Shown here: one piece after another, positions 34,801 through 41,920 of the stretch
How positions within the stretch are numbered: the first letter of the stretch is position 1
Layout of the letters: each line of letters begins with the position of its first letter
Assembly: GCA_947466425.1 (NCBI GenBank)
Contig: CANIBZ010000019.1
Location: forward strand, 1-45,118
Length of the DNA stretch: 45,118 bases
Origin: Flavobacteriales bacterium
GTDB lineage: Bacteria > Bacteroidota > Bacteroidia > Flavobacteriales_D > Sanyastnellaceae
Direction of reading: 5' to 3'
Notes under the pieces: generated by a model
Databases searched by the model: none
What the model saw: only the letters and a program-made list of their open reading frames with translations
Told to the model about the DNA's origin: nothing
Position numbers and translations under genes: made by a program

Positions 34801-34874
34801 CAAACGGATTGTACTTTGTTGAAGCCATCTTCAACGGTGAACTTCAGACTCAGCGTTTGATGGTTCAGAAGTAA
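28887..34874 (+). CDS. Secreted multidomain protein with MopE-type repeats, T9SS cargo
   Basis: This 1995-residue protein has a signal peptide (MKQFLSRFSSLLSLLVCMLFATTVAMAQ). Residues about 30-220 look like a beta-sandwich of the jellyroll kind (PYTQNFSAYTG...FSIDDVSVTG). Next come an Ig-like domain of the type FEVSSGGAYG (about 240-335), bacterial Ig/MBG-like and YDG-like segments (about 350-510), a second jellyroll (about 590-775), and then MopE-like putative metal-binding motifs: EICNDGIDNDCDGSIDEGC (about 780), and DCDDSN..INPGA.E.CN.IDDNC (about 970, 1376, 1444, 1510). A GCMDNTACNYDALA cysteine motif lies near 909 and YTDADGDGYG-type Asp loops precede the motifs. The end is a T9SS sorting domain (SLYPNPTHGTDV...IRIVDAMGKQV). 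Calcium or other metal binding at the surface is likely from motifs; no enzyme domain is evident. A strong terminator follows. Confidence 0.9.
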   Translation: MKQFLSRFSSLLSLLVCMLFATTVAMAQTNPTPQGMPYTQNFSAYTGSTTAYLAGWQGWTITGSTSAAFPTAAPLANQAQAAGTNATTAGGVFDFSGKIGFLNTASALKSFCLSISTSGYTSVQISYVAATQRTQSTERVGAIGLQYRIGNTGTFMDVGTAYQNINSVANITGNGSINPSTITVNLPGSCDNLSEVQLRWVYKEVSGTGNRPSFSIDDVSVTGTVYAPPVLTYTTTPSPFNMFVTTQGTPSATQNINVTGSNLQGDVTITAPAGFEVSSGGAYGSTATLTPTAGSLSSALVTMRLTSTAPLGFSQGAVTISSLNATTQTIPSADVTGLVNSSSLTAQTISFTLSSPVNYGSTPITLNGSASSGLTVTYASSNTAVATVSGNILTIVGAGSATITASQSGDATYASATPVDQYLIVNPIALTLANAAVNDKYYDGGVGGTITGSLVGVINGDAVTLVGVGNFSDPNAANGISVTSNSLLIGAQSGNYLLTQPTGLTGNILPALQTIAFTVAPMVTGDPAQTLTSTSNFAPHTPTYTSSNTAVATIAGNVMTVVGAGSTDITVTNAGDANHAAGTTTVTLLVRTGVAKWNFESLGTLSTSGTVYNGPAATVGVNASGSSMKGNHASAASQWINSGGNGSLTSLSGNNWAIGDYYQFQASTLGFSSVYVSVDQTGSNTGPRDFQFSYSLDGTSFTNVGSVYAVSNTNAWSSTIYKPEHTRSFDLSSIPGIAGQSMVYFRATNTSTVSVSNAIVGTGGTNRVDNFSVSGTLCPAEICNDGIDNDCDGSIDEGCPSINLTGSTADFCPSYSGSLTFTSTNFTQAYNVVAYLTAANSTSYSPANIVGTANGITGTSGSITVTLPAGTTGGTDYAIILVGTESVTNYTATDINLNTNVNAICADYGCMDNTACNYDALANISDGSCTYATAWYLNADGDAYAASSTLACTNPGAGYSATVLPTTDCDDSNAAINPGATENLCNGIDDNCTAGIDEGAVTGCFDPNANNYNAAVTCPNNATCTYSNFTAGNIVVTRFGTGAAALGSAGTAFFLEEYNNAGLVGTITVPTSGTNKLVVAGSSTSEGFLSRSSDFSKLSIPGYDAALGLAGVASAANIARSVGTFGLGYGSFNKINSTLTTGSNLRSVASEGNNYWGGNASGGISYLGTGTSSAVSATVTNTRTVGVHNGNLYFSTGSGTVGIYKVGTGLPTTSGQTSTTVIATGAGASPYGFQFNTAETVCYVADSRTAAGGGVQKWVKTGGVWSLAYTIGVGTATGAYGIAVDFYAGANPRIYATVASASATQVLYFDDNGTASPSLNIISTLLSTTFKAYRAVAFAPCTPSTWYADADGDGYGNSATTLSYCTQPYGYVANSTDCNDAVAAIHPGATEICNSIDDNCSGAADEGLTFVNYYTDADGDGYGVGTATNACVSPGAGYATANGDCDDVMVGVNPGAADVCNGWDDDCDSSIDEGIPTITYYNDADGDGYGAGLATTTCSILSAPFVPNNTDCDDSNIAVNTAATESCSNTIDDNCNGTINESCGSELGVGESPSTAVSVWTTFFPTCSAQTHTLSGFFASSYSQSICLTGEDKWHSFVATSEAVSIVVGSTANDILVELQSNAGALLATENAVAGLGGEVLNFSGLTAGQVYKIGVRNYNSALGIGSYTICVKMLKRGGCDTGTSATWSSTLNLCKVFKASWAGTGVQYRYTFVGTSGIALGNTYVRTQTSDYLTMSSVTPTIPMGCTYNASVTTIYSLTDAAGGVELIEVPALAPCPITMEQEAATALRSTDRCSAGPRFRGAIVASLPWVCGVTNWKWEFTELDAGGNAVGIPIVYFRGAASNYCNLTLVVALQYGKTYAVRTAPVFSYGTGAYGPVQTMCIVGSAGMVLEQGSEVAHNTTRDMLVTNEANMSLYPNPTHGTDVNINLSGITSDNVQIRIVDAMGKQVWSNRYSVNGVLNTNITFERPLANGLYFVEAIFNGELQTQRLMVQK

Positions 34875-34892
34875 GATTGAAATTTTATATTG

Positions 34893-34925
34893 AAAAAGCC
34901 CTTCCGATTGGAAGGGCTTTTTTTA
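34893..34925 (+). terminator. Strong rho-independent terminator after MopE-repeat gene
   Basis: AAAAAGCCCTTCC and GGAAGGGCTTTTT form a 13-bp stem around GATT, followed by further Ts. It closes the transcript of the 1995-residue protein. The T-run abuts the ATG of the histidine kinase gene at 34925, so the kinase mRNA must either begin inside the hairpin or depend on read-through. Confidence 0.9.
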
Positions 34926-37900
34926 TGCAATACATTCGCTTCAGTTTGAAAAGAATTTTTTTAATATTAATCTCTTGTGTAATTGCATTAAGTATTGCAG
35001 CGCAATCGGGCTACACTGTATTTAAGGAGATTTTAAGAATTGAAGACGGACTTTCTTCAAACAATGTTACAGCAGCTGTTCAAGACAACAAAGGGTTCAT
35101 GTGGTTTGGAACAAGCTACGGGTTGAATAAATACGACGGTAAAAAGTTCAGAACCTTCACACAAGCAAAAAATGGTTTAAATAGTAATTTCATTGAAAAA
35201 ATCGCAATAGATGATGCAAATCGATTGTGGATTGTATCTGGAGGTGTGCTTCAAATAATGAATTTGGTTACCAATGAAATTCGTAATGCTACAGATGTTG
35301 TTCAACTTCCTTTTGAACAAAATCAAATTGTGGAAATTGCTAATAACGGTTCAAGAGAAATTCAGATTATCACGAAGAACCCCTATCGATTGTGGTATTA
35401 TTCATCGGTCTTAGGATGCGAAATCCGACATGAATTTTCTGAACTGAATCAATCGGCAATTCCATATTGTTGTTTTCAGAATGGTCAAACAGCAATAACA
35501 TTCTCGGGCTATTCGAAATTGTTTTTATTCCGTAAAAATGAAAGTCGTCATTGGAATTTCGATGGCATTGAAAGAAGGCCTATCCAAATTCTAAATGAAA
35601 GTGAGGTTGTATTGGTTTCGAGTGAGAAAAGTGTTGGGAAAGATAAAATAACGGGAAAGGAGTTTGTTAAAGTTAATTTAGATATTGCGGCTATTGAATA
35701 TTTGCCGAATTACCTAGCCGACGCCAAATTAGATTGGCAGAATTACAGGACAATCGGAGGTTCAATGATTCCCTGTATTTCCTATGCAAGTAGAGAAATT
35801 GGTATAAAGCTTAAATTGAGTAATCAAGAAATTGAGCTGTTAAATAAAGATAATTGGGATGAGCTGAATGGCGGTTCTTTTTACAAAGTTTACAGTGTGG
35901 ACTCTACGAATTTTTGGTATATATCTACAAACGGAATTGTTCACGCACGACTTCAAAGAAAATTATTTGAAAATTATTTTAAGCGAGAGGATATGGCTTC
36001 TCATGAAGGACAAGTGAGAGGAATTTACGCAGAGAATTTTTCACCTGAAAATTCGACAGGAGAATTAAGAGCCAACGTGTGGCGCTCTCACTGTTCGCTC
36101 AGTGGAGGAAAATTTAAGGAGATCGAATTTAAAGGAGTACTTTTTCCAATCGGAAAAATTGAGGGTAGCTATTATACTGGAAGTGGAAAACTTATTCGTT
36201 TAGATGGGGGCGGAAAGAAATGGGAGTTTTTAGATACGCTCATGGTTGGGGAACTCTGGAGTGTTTTCCAGGCGAAAGAAGATATTATTTTAATCGGACG
36301 AAATCTGGGAGTGTTTTCATACAATTTCACAACAAAAGAAAGGCGTGAATTGACAGCTGACAATCCGAGTTGGCCTAAGCCCACGAACATTTATCGGTTT
36401 GTAAATTCCAAAATGAAAGGGCTCGTAGCGGTTGCCGAAAATGGACTTTTTCTAGTCAACAGCGAATTGAGAGTCATAGATTATTTTGGAAAGGACGCCA
36501 TAGCCGAAGATCACCGAATTCCCGTAGCTCGGATTTATGATTGGTTCGAGGATTCAAAAGGAGATTGCTGGTTGGCTAGTGGAGGTGAAGGATTGTATTC
36601 TTGGAGGTGGACGGCAGACGGTGCAATTGATCAAAGTGCGATTAGAATTATTTCAGACAAAGATGGATTGCCATCGACTATTATTTATCGCATAGAAGAA
36701 GATGATTTTTTGAATCTGTGGATATCAACATACAATGGATTACTTCGTTACAATTTGAATACCCATGAATTTCAAATCTTCACAACGCATGATGGTCTTT
36801 CTCACAATGAATTCAATCGAATTTCTTCTTTCAAAGACGCGCAAGGAAAATTATATTTCGGCGGAATGAATGGGCTGAATGTTTTCGATCCGAAATATTT
36901 TCTTCAAACTGAAAAAGAGAATTATCCTTTCGAAATTTTAGCCATAACGAAATATTCCAGCAAAAGTGGAAAGGAAGAAAGTTGCGACGCCGAATACATT
37001 AATGCGGGACGTGTTATTTTGAATAGTGGAGATCTTTTCTTGAAAATTGAATTCGCTCTTTTAACCTATAGCCCCATTGAACGCGGGTTCCAATACCTCA
37101 TTGAAGGCGCTAGTGATAATTGGATTGAATTAACAGATAATAGTTTGCAAATAGGGGGGCTCGCTTCAGGTGAATACACGGTAAGAATCCGAGCAAGATT
37201 GCCAGACGGGACTTGGAATTCGCAAGACATTCGAATTCCGTTAACTGTTAAACCGCCATACTATCTAGCAACGGGATTCGTAATTTCTGCGATATTGCTT
37301 TTGATGATTTTCATGGGTGCAGTCTATAAGTTACGCAGCATTCGTCAGCGTCGAAAATTAGAGAGATTAGAGATTCAAGTTTCGAAGAGAACAACAGAAT
37401 TGCAGGCGGCGCTAGGGGATAAAGAAATTCTATTAAAAGAAGTTCACCACCGGGTAAAGAATAATCTTCAAGTAATTTCAGGGTTGCTTCAATTGCAGAA
37501 GAATGAGGTTAAGGATGAGAACTTAGCGCGCGTTCTATCGGAAGGACAAAGTAGGTTAAGTAGCATTGCTTTAATTCACAAAAACATTTATCAAAATGAA
37601 GATCTTGAATCTGTTTTTCTTCAAAGTTTTGTCACGGAACTTTTTGAAGAAGTTAGAAATTTATTCAGTTTGAAAGAGATGTCGGCTCACGGTAATTTCA
37701 ACATGAATGAATTGTTGTTGAATCTGCAGCATGCTGTCCCACTGGGTTTAATTCTGAACGAACTCATGACGAATTCTTTCAAGCATGCCGTTTTACCAAA
37801 TCAAGATTTAGAAATTCGAGTTGAAATGATTTCTATTGGAGCGAATGAATTTGAGCTGACCTATGAAGACACCGGACCGGGACTAGTTCGTGAAGCACAA

Positions 37901-38029
37901 TCTCAAGTTTCCGAATCGTTGGGCATGCGTTTAATCTTTGGATTAGCCGATCAGATAAATGGCAAAGTTGTTTTCGAGGAAAAAGAAGGGTTACTCGTGA
38001 AAATTCAATTTAATACTAAAATTATCTAG
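34925..38029 (+). CDS. Sensor histidine kinase with periplasmic propeller and HisKA_2 domain
   Basis: The start is ATG 34925 (MQYIRFSLKRIFLILISCVIALSIAAQ), giving 1034 residues; a TTG-initiated frame from 34877 would translate through the terminator hairpin and is rejected. After the signal/anchor, residues about 30-715 form two-component-regulator propeller repeats (IEDGLSSNNVTAAVQDNKGFMWFGT; IEEDDFLNLWISTYNGLLRYN). A Y_Y_Y-type domain follows (about 716-775), one membrane helix (about 777-802), a short coiled coil, the HisKA_2 phosphoacceptor KEVHHRVKNNLQVISGLL near 838-855, and an HATPase domain (LNELMTNSFKHAV; YEDTGPGL). It should sense an external ligand and phosphorylate the LytTR regulator encoded 143 bases downstream. 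The ligand is unknown. In Bacteroidota such propeller sensors often detect glycans, but nothing here indicates that. Confidence 0.93.
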   Translation: MQYIRFSLKRIFLILISCVIALSIAAQSGYTVFKEILRIEDGLSSNNVTAAVQDNKGFMWFGTSYGLNKYDGKKFRTFTQAKNGLNSNFIEKIAIDDANRLWIVSGGVLQIMNLVTNEIRNATDVVQLPFEQNQIVEIANNGSREIQIITKNPYRLWYYSSVLGCEIRHEFSELNQSAIPYCCFQNGQTAITFSGYSKLFLFRKNESRHWNFDGIERRPIQILNESEVVLVSSEKSVGKDKITGKEFVKVNLDIAAIEYLPNYLADAKLDWQNYRTIGGSMIPCISYASREIGIKLKLSNQEIELLNKDNWDELNGGSFYKVYSVDSTNFWYISTNGIVHARLQRKLFENYFKREDMASHEGQVRGIYAENFSPENSTGELRANVWRSHCSLSGGKFKEIEFKGVLFPIGKIEGSYYTGSGKLIRLDGGGKKWEFLDTLMVGELWSVFQAKEDIILIGRNLGVFSYNFTTKERRELTADNPSWPKPTNIYRFVNSKMKGLVAVAENGLFLVNSELRVIDYFGKDAIAEDHRIPVARIYDWFEDSKGDCWLASGGEGLYSWRWTADGAIDQSAIRIISDKDGLPSTIIYRIEEDDFLNLWISTYNGLLRYNLNTHEFQIFTTHDGLSHNEFNRISSFKDAQGKLYFGGMNGLNVFDPKYFLQTEKENYPFEILAITKYSSKSGKEESCDAEYINAGRVILNSGDLFLKIEFALLTYSPIERGFQYLIEGASDNWIELTDNSLQIGGLASGEYTVRIRARLPDGTWNSQDIRIPLTVKPPYYLATGFVISAILLLMIFMGAVYKLRSIRQRRKLERLEIQVSKRTTELQAALGDKEILLKEVHHRVKNNLQVISGLLQLQKNEVKDENLARVLSEGQSRLSSIALIHKNIYQNEDLESVFLQSFVTELFEEVRNLFSLKEMSAHGNFNMNELLLNLQHAVPLGLILNELMTNSFKHAVLPNQDLEIRVEMISIGANEFELTYEDTGPGLVREAQSQVSESLGMRLIFGLADQINGKVVFEEKEGLLVKIQFNTKII

Positions 38030-38172
38030 CCCGAACCATTCGGTCATATCCCAAAACGAAGGCGTTTCGTCCCAAATTAGGGTTGGTTAGTCTGTTTGGC
38101 GGTTATTTTAGACCCGCAGATGAATTGAATAATTTGAATAAGACGGGACTAAAAAATGCATGCTACTGAGTA
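38030..38172. other. Intergenic region between kinase and LytTR regulator genes
   Basis: This 143-base gap contains two copies of TCCCAAA (38049-38055 and 38070-38076) exactly 21 bases apart. Between them is a short inverted repeat, AAACG (38054-38058) and CGTTT (38063-38067). No T-run follows the inverted repeat, so it is not a typical terminator. No open small gene is apparent. The gap implies that the regulator may be transcribed separately from the kinase. Confidence 0.45.
38049..38076 (+). promoter_or_regulatory. Candidate LytTR operator A (direct repeat, 21-bp period)
   Basis: Two TCCCAAA copies are offset by 21 bases, two DNA helical turns. LytTR-domain regulators are known to bind pairs of about 9-base direct repeats with this spacing. 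The site lies about 100 bases before the LytTR gene start, as expected for autoregulation. The second copy (TTCGTCCCA) matches the first (CATATCCCA) only in its right half, so the site is imperfect. Confidence 0.35.
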
Positions 38173-38889
38173 ATGACTAGATTGAAAGTACTTATTGTAG
38201 AAGATGAAATGATCATTTCAGAAAGTGTGAAACAATCGCTTTTGAAATTGAATTATGATGTGGTGGGTATAGCTTCAAGATACATTCAAGCATTGGAAAT
38301 GTTGGAGTCCTTAGAAGTGGATTTGGTTTTGATTGACATTAATTTAAATGGCTTAAAAAGTGGCATTGACTTGGCAAAACACATTCAAGATAATTACAAT
38401 ATTCCATTTATATACGTAACCGCGAACCGCGATTCTCACACACTTGAAAAGGCGAAAAACACGCGGCCTTTAGGTTATTTGGTAAAGCCCTTTAGTGAAG
38501 AAAATTTGTACAGTGCCATAGAAGTGGCTTCCTTCAATTTTTTCAATCCCGAAAGCATACATGATGAAGTTTTCATGTTCGTGAAATCCGGTGGTGACAA
38601 TGTTAAGCTTTATCTCCACCAAATCGTTTACATTCAAAGCAAGCAGAATTATTTGGTTATTGAAAGATTCAATAAACCCAGTCTTTCTATACGAGGAACC
38701 CTCTCTGAATTTTTAGAAAGCAAAAAATCGTTCCCGTTGGTGAAAGTAAACAGATCAACTGCCGTGAATTTGCAGCATTTGGTGGAAGTGAATGCTAGTC
38801 ATTTGAAATTGGGGAATATCACCATTGATTATAGTATTTCTTACAAGAAGGAAATTACTGAACGATGGAAGAATTTTCTAGGGGAATGA
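38173..38889 (+). CDS. LytTR-type response regulator
   Basis: The 238-residue regulator has an N-terminal receiver with the acidic pocket E10-D11-E12, phosphoacceptor Asp55 (LVLIDINL), Thr83 (YVTA) and Lys105 (LVKPF). A linker at about 120-135 leads to a LytTR DNA-binding domain at about 136-235 (FMFVKSGGDNVKLYLHQIVYIQSKQNYLVIE...VKVNRSTAVNLQHL). All receiver catalytic residues are intact. Its likely partner is the propeller kinase upstream, transmitting a periplasmic signal to transcription. The stop codon overlaps the ATG of the FG-GAP gene (ATGA, 38886-38889), so regulator and secreted protein are translationally coupled. Candidate operators lie upstream of this gene and before the gene at 41921. 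Confidence 0.95.
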   Translation: MTRLKVLIVEDEMIISESVKQSLLKLNYDVVGIASRYIQALEMLESLEVDLVLIDINLNGLKSGIDLAKHIQDNYNIPFIYVTANRDSHTLEKAKNTRPLGYLVKPFSEENLYSAIEVASFNFFNPESIHDEVFMFVKSGGDNVKLYLHQIVYIQSKQNYLVIERFNKPSLSIRGTLSEFLESKKSFPLVKVNRSTAVNLQHLVEVNASHLKLGNITIDYSISYKKEITERWKNFLGE

Positions 38890-41816
38890 AAATACGCCCG
38901 CTTATTATTTGTTTCATTGGTATTGCCGCAACGTTGTTAAGCCCAGAAAAAAGTCACGGACAAAGTTTCTCAGACGTTGCCGCAGAAATTGGAGTGAAAT
39001 TTCTTAACGGTACAAGCTATTGGGGAAATGGTTTAAGTTTTTTCGATGTTGATGAAGACGGGTGGGATGATCTTACTTTTTGCATAGCAGGAGCCAACAC
39101 GAGATACTATCGAAACATAGGCGGCACTTATATTCTGCAATATTCTTTCAGTAATACGGCAGATACAAAAGCGTGTATGTGGTTAGATTTTGATGAAGAT
39201 GGAGACAACGACTTACTTGTAACCCGTCGCGATGCCCCCGTACAATTATGGAAAAAAAACACGAACGGTTATCAGGATGTTTCCTCGCAATTGAATTTAA
39301 CCTACAGTGCAGACAATTGGAGTTGGGGCGTTGCTTGCGGAGATTTAAACCGAGATGCATACCTTGATGTATTCATTGCGAATTACGGCAGTGCGTTTCC
39401 CGGTGCACGAAATATGATATTAACGAATACAACCTCAGGTGGTTTTTCTTCTTTAATAAACTATGGAGCAACGCTGGCGTTCAAAAGAACCTTTCAACCT
39501 GTATTTCTCGACTTGAATAATGATCAGAGTCAAGAGATTTATCTTACAAACGACTTCAACGGTGTGAATGAGTACTATGTCCGCACTGAACCCTCTTTAT
39601 TTGTAGATCAAGCAGCGAGTAAAGGCCTCAATGTAGCCATAGATGCCATGTCGAATGCATGGGCAGATTTCGATAGAGACAATGATGAGGATTTGTACAT
39701 TTCCAATACGCCAACGACGTTAAATAGACTTATGCAAAATACTTCGGGGAATTTTGCCAATGTGGCTGTCGCCCGCGGACTAACTGTTGGTAAATGGAGT
39801 TGGAGCACACTTTGGTTTGATCTAGATAACAACACTTGGGATGACCTATTAGTTACTGAGCGAAATATTTCCGTTAGTAGCAGTTACAGTACCATGGGTT
39901 TTTCAAACACGAATGGTTACTTCAGTCCCTTTGCCAATTCCGTTCTTCCGAATTTGCCAGCCGGCTATTTCTGCGCCGCGAAGGGAGATTTTAATAATGA
40001 TGGAAAGTATGATGTAATGCTTTCACCAGAGACCAATCAATTTTCAGTTGCGCTCAAGAACAACACACCTAGTGGGAACTACCTAAAGTTTTCCCTGCGT
40101 GGAAGAGTGTCTAATCGAAACGGATTTGGAACACACTATTCCTACTACATGAATGGACAGGAATATTCTGGATACACCTATTCTTCCGATAATTACCTCA
40201 ATCAAAATTCGCAAAATATTATTTTGGGAATGGGGGTGAATACAGTAATAGATTCTCTAGTTCTAAATTGGCAAAATGGAGTGAATGATCGTTATTACAA
40301 TCTGCTATCAAATTCATCTCATGTTTTTGTTGAAGGAGAAACTTGGGGTTCAATCAATCAATCGAAACTTTCCTTGTGCGGACCAAACGATTCATTGACG
40401 TTGTCTATTGAAGATTGGCCTTTAGTAACCTGGAATACCGGAGAATCAACACACAGTATTCAAGTCACCGCGCCAGGAAACTATACCGCAACAGTCTCAA
40501 CAGGTTTTGGCCATTCGTTGCAGTTCTCAAAGACAATTACTCAAACGAGTGAACCGCTATACAATGCAACGATTCAATCTCCCTTGTGTTCCAACGATGA
40601 ATTTGGAATAGCTGTGATTACTGGGGATTCAATACAAATTGCTTTTTTAGATTCACTTATTCCAGGCACACATACATATATTTCAAATTATGGAATAGGC
40701 TGTATTGCTGAAATTCCATTTGTGGTAAATATGCCACCTGCACCAATAACCTATGCCATTCAGACGAATCCTTTGATTTGTGAAAATGAATCATGGCCCT
40801 TGACTATTGAACTTACCGGAGGAACGGGAGATTACACTTGGATAAATTACAGCTATGGTGAATTGCTCGGTGAAGGAAATTACAATGTCGTTATTCAGGA
40901 TAGTGCGAATTGCGAATTGAGCGTTCCAATTGCTGTGACTGCTATTTCTGAACCTTCCTTTGTTTCTGAAGTGAATGCACCCCATTGCTTTCAAGGAGGA
41001 GATATTTCAATTGCATTGAATGATAGTTGGCAAGAAATTATTCTATGGGAAAATGGAAATACGGATTTTTTCAGAAATGAACTGGCACCTGGAACCTACA
41101 CGTGTTTCTTAACAGACACAAACGCTTGTCAGTATGAACATTCATTTGTAATCGATTCAATTGTTGAATTGCAGTTGGAAGTATTGGTCAATGAACCTAT
41201 CTGTTATTTAGAAACTGGATCAATTGAAATTTATGCAAGTGGGGGAGATCTGTTTTCGAATTTCGAGTTGAATCAGCAGTTTTTGAATAACCTTCCTTCC
41301 GGAAATTATTCCGGAACATTTACAGACTCATTGGGTTGTTCTGTTGCATGGAATGCAACCATACCTGATGTCGATCCAATGGTTTATGATTATGCTATTC
41401 AAAGTGCTTCATCACAAGGTTTAGGGTCAATTGAAATTTTTTGCGATGCTACATATTCGATAAGTTGGGACAACGGAGTTGTTGGATCCTTCAATCCGAA
41501 TTTGCAAAATGGAAATTACGCGGTTGTTCTTACTAACCCGAACGGTTGTTCGGTTGATACTGTGTTTACCGTTTTATTCAATGAAGTTCTCAATGTTGAG
41601 ATTCAAGATGAATTTTGGTTATCACAGAGGAATGAGCTTGTTTACAAGGGAAATAGAACCTTGCATAATGTTCTAATCTTTGATCGAACGGGAAGAGTCA
41701 TTGCTGAAAAATCCGTTGTAGTTTCTGGAACTTCATTTCATTATGAAATCAGCTCAAAGGGTTTCATCGTTCACTCAGCCGAGCGAAACTTTATTCCGAA
41801 GTCCCAAATCGAATAA
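38886..41816 (+). CDS. Secreted FG-GAP/VCBS and ASPIC/UnbV-like protein
   Basis: ATG 38886 is chosen because it forms a four-base overlap with the regulator stop and begins a clean signal peptide (MKIRPLIICFIGIAATLLSPEKSHGQ); the ATG at 38865 only prepends seven residues. The 976-residue product has at least seven FG-GAP-type Asp loops in residues about 40-390, such as DVDEDGWDDL, DFDEDGDNDL, DFDRDNDEDL and DFNNDGKYDV, which bind calcium in known propellers. An ASPIC/UnbV-like segment (GNYLKFSLRGRVSNRNGFG...LVLNWQNG) follows at about 398-485. Then come SprB-like repeats (about 490-890) with C..D..L-type starts. The C-terminus (VLIFDRTGRVIAE...ISSKGFIVHS) looks like a degenerate T9SS type A domain lacking the YPNP motif. 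It is probably a surface-exposed adhesive protein. Confidence 0.88.
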   Translation: MKIRPLIICFIGIAATLLSPEKSHGQSFSDVAAEIGVKFLNGTSYWGNGLSFFDVDEDGWDDLTFCIAGANTRYYRNIGGTYILQYSFSNTADTKACMWLDFDEDGDNDLLVTRRDAPVQLWKKNTNGYQDVSSQLNLTYSADNWSWGVACGDLNRDAYLDVFIANYGSAFPGARNMILTNTTSGGFSSLINYGATLAFKRTFQPVFLDLNNDQSQEIYLTNDFNGVNEYYVRTEPSLFVDQAASKGLNVAIDAMSNAWADFDRDNDEDLYISNTPTTLNRLMQNTSGNFANVAVARGLTVGKWSWSTLWFDLDNNTWDDLLVTERNISVSSSYSTMGFSNTNGYFSPFANSVLPNLPAGYFCAAKGDFNNDGKYDVMLSPETNQFSVALKNNTPSGNYLKFSLRGRVSNRNGFGTHYSYYMNGQEYSGYTYSSDNYLNQNSQNIILGMGVNTVIDSLVLNWQNGVNDRYYNLLSNSSHVFVEGETWGSINQSKLSLCGPNDSLTLSIEDWPLVTWNTGESTHSIQVTAPGNYTATVSTGFGHSLQFSKTITQTSEPLYNATIQSPLCSNDEFGIAVITGDSIQIAFLDSLIPGTHTYISNYGIGCIAEIPFVVNMPPAPITYAIQTNPLICENESWPLTIELTGGTGDYTWINYSYGELLGEGNYNVVIQDSANCELSVPIAVTAISEPSFVSEVNAPHCFQGGDISIALNDSWQEIILWENGNTDFFRNELAPGTYTCFLTDTNACQYEHSFVIDSIVELQLEVLVNEPICYLETGSIEIYASGGDLFSNFELNQQFLNNLPSGNYSGTFTDSLGCSVAWNATIPDVDPMVYDYAIQSASSQGLGSIEIFCDATYSISWDNGVVGSFNPNLQNGNYAVVLTNPNGCSVDTVFTVLFNEVLNVEIQDEFWLSQRNELVYKGNRTLHNVLIFDRTGRVIAEKSVVVSGTSFHYEISSKGFIVHSAERNFIPKSQIE

Positions 41817-41823
41817 TTTTTTT
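41791..41823 (+). terminator. Possible A/T-rich terminator overlapping the FG-GAP stop
   Basis: TTATTC (41791-41796) pairs with GAATAA (41811-41816), extended by GA/TC after one bulged C, and is followed by seven Ts. The distal arm contains the TAA stop. The stem is A/T-rich and bulged, so strength is doubtful, but the T-run is in the right place. Confidence 0.4.
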
Positions 41824-41826
41824 CGC

Positions 41827-41856
41827 CTTATCCCTATTACTCTAAGGCTTATCCCT
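41827..41856 (+). promoter_or_regulatory. Candidate LytTR operator B (CTTATCCCT direct repeat)
   Basis: CTTATCCCT occurs at 41827-41835 and again, without mismatch, at 41848-41856: a 9-base direct repeat with a 21-base period and 12-base spacer, the geometry typical of LytTR-domain binding sites. It lies 65 bases before the ATG at 41921. The TCCC core is shared with candidate operator A beside the LytTR gene. Confidence 0.45.
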
Positions 41857-41920
41857 TCTCGTGATAAAAGTCATAGTTGAAGGCTATTCTTGCGTATTAA
41901 TTAAAAAAATAATGTTTTTT

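Noticed and set aside
34877..34924. TTG start extending the histidine kinase by 16 residues
   Set aside because: The extension is encoded by the terminator hairpin of the previous gene and precedes a clean signal peptide at ATG 34925.
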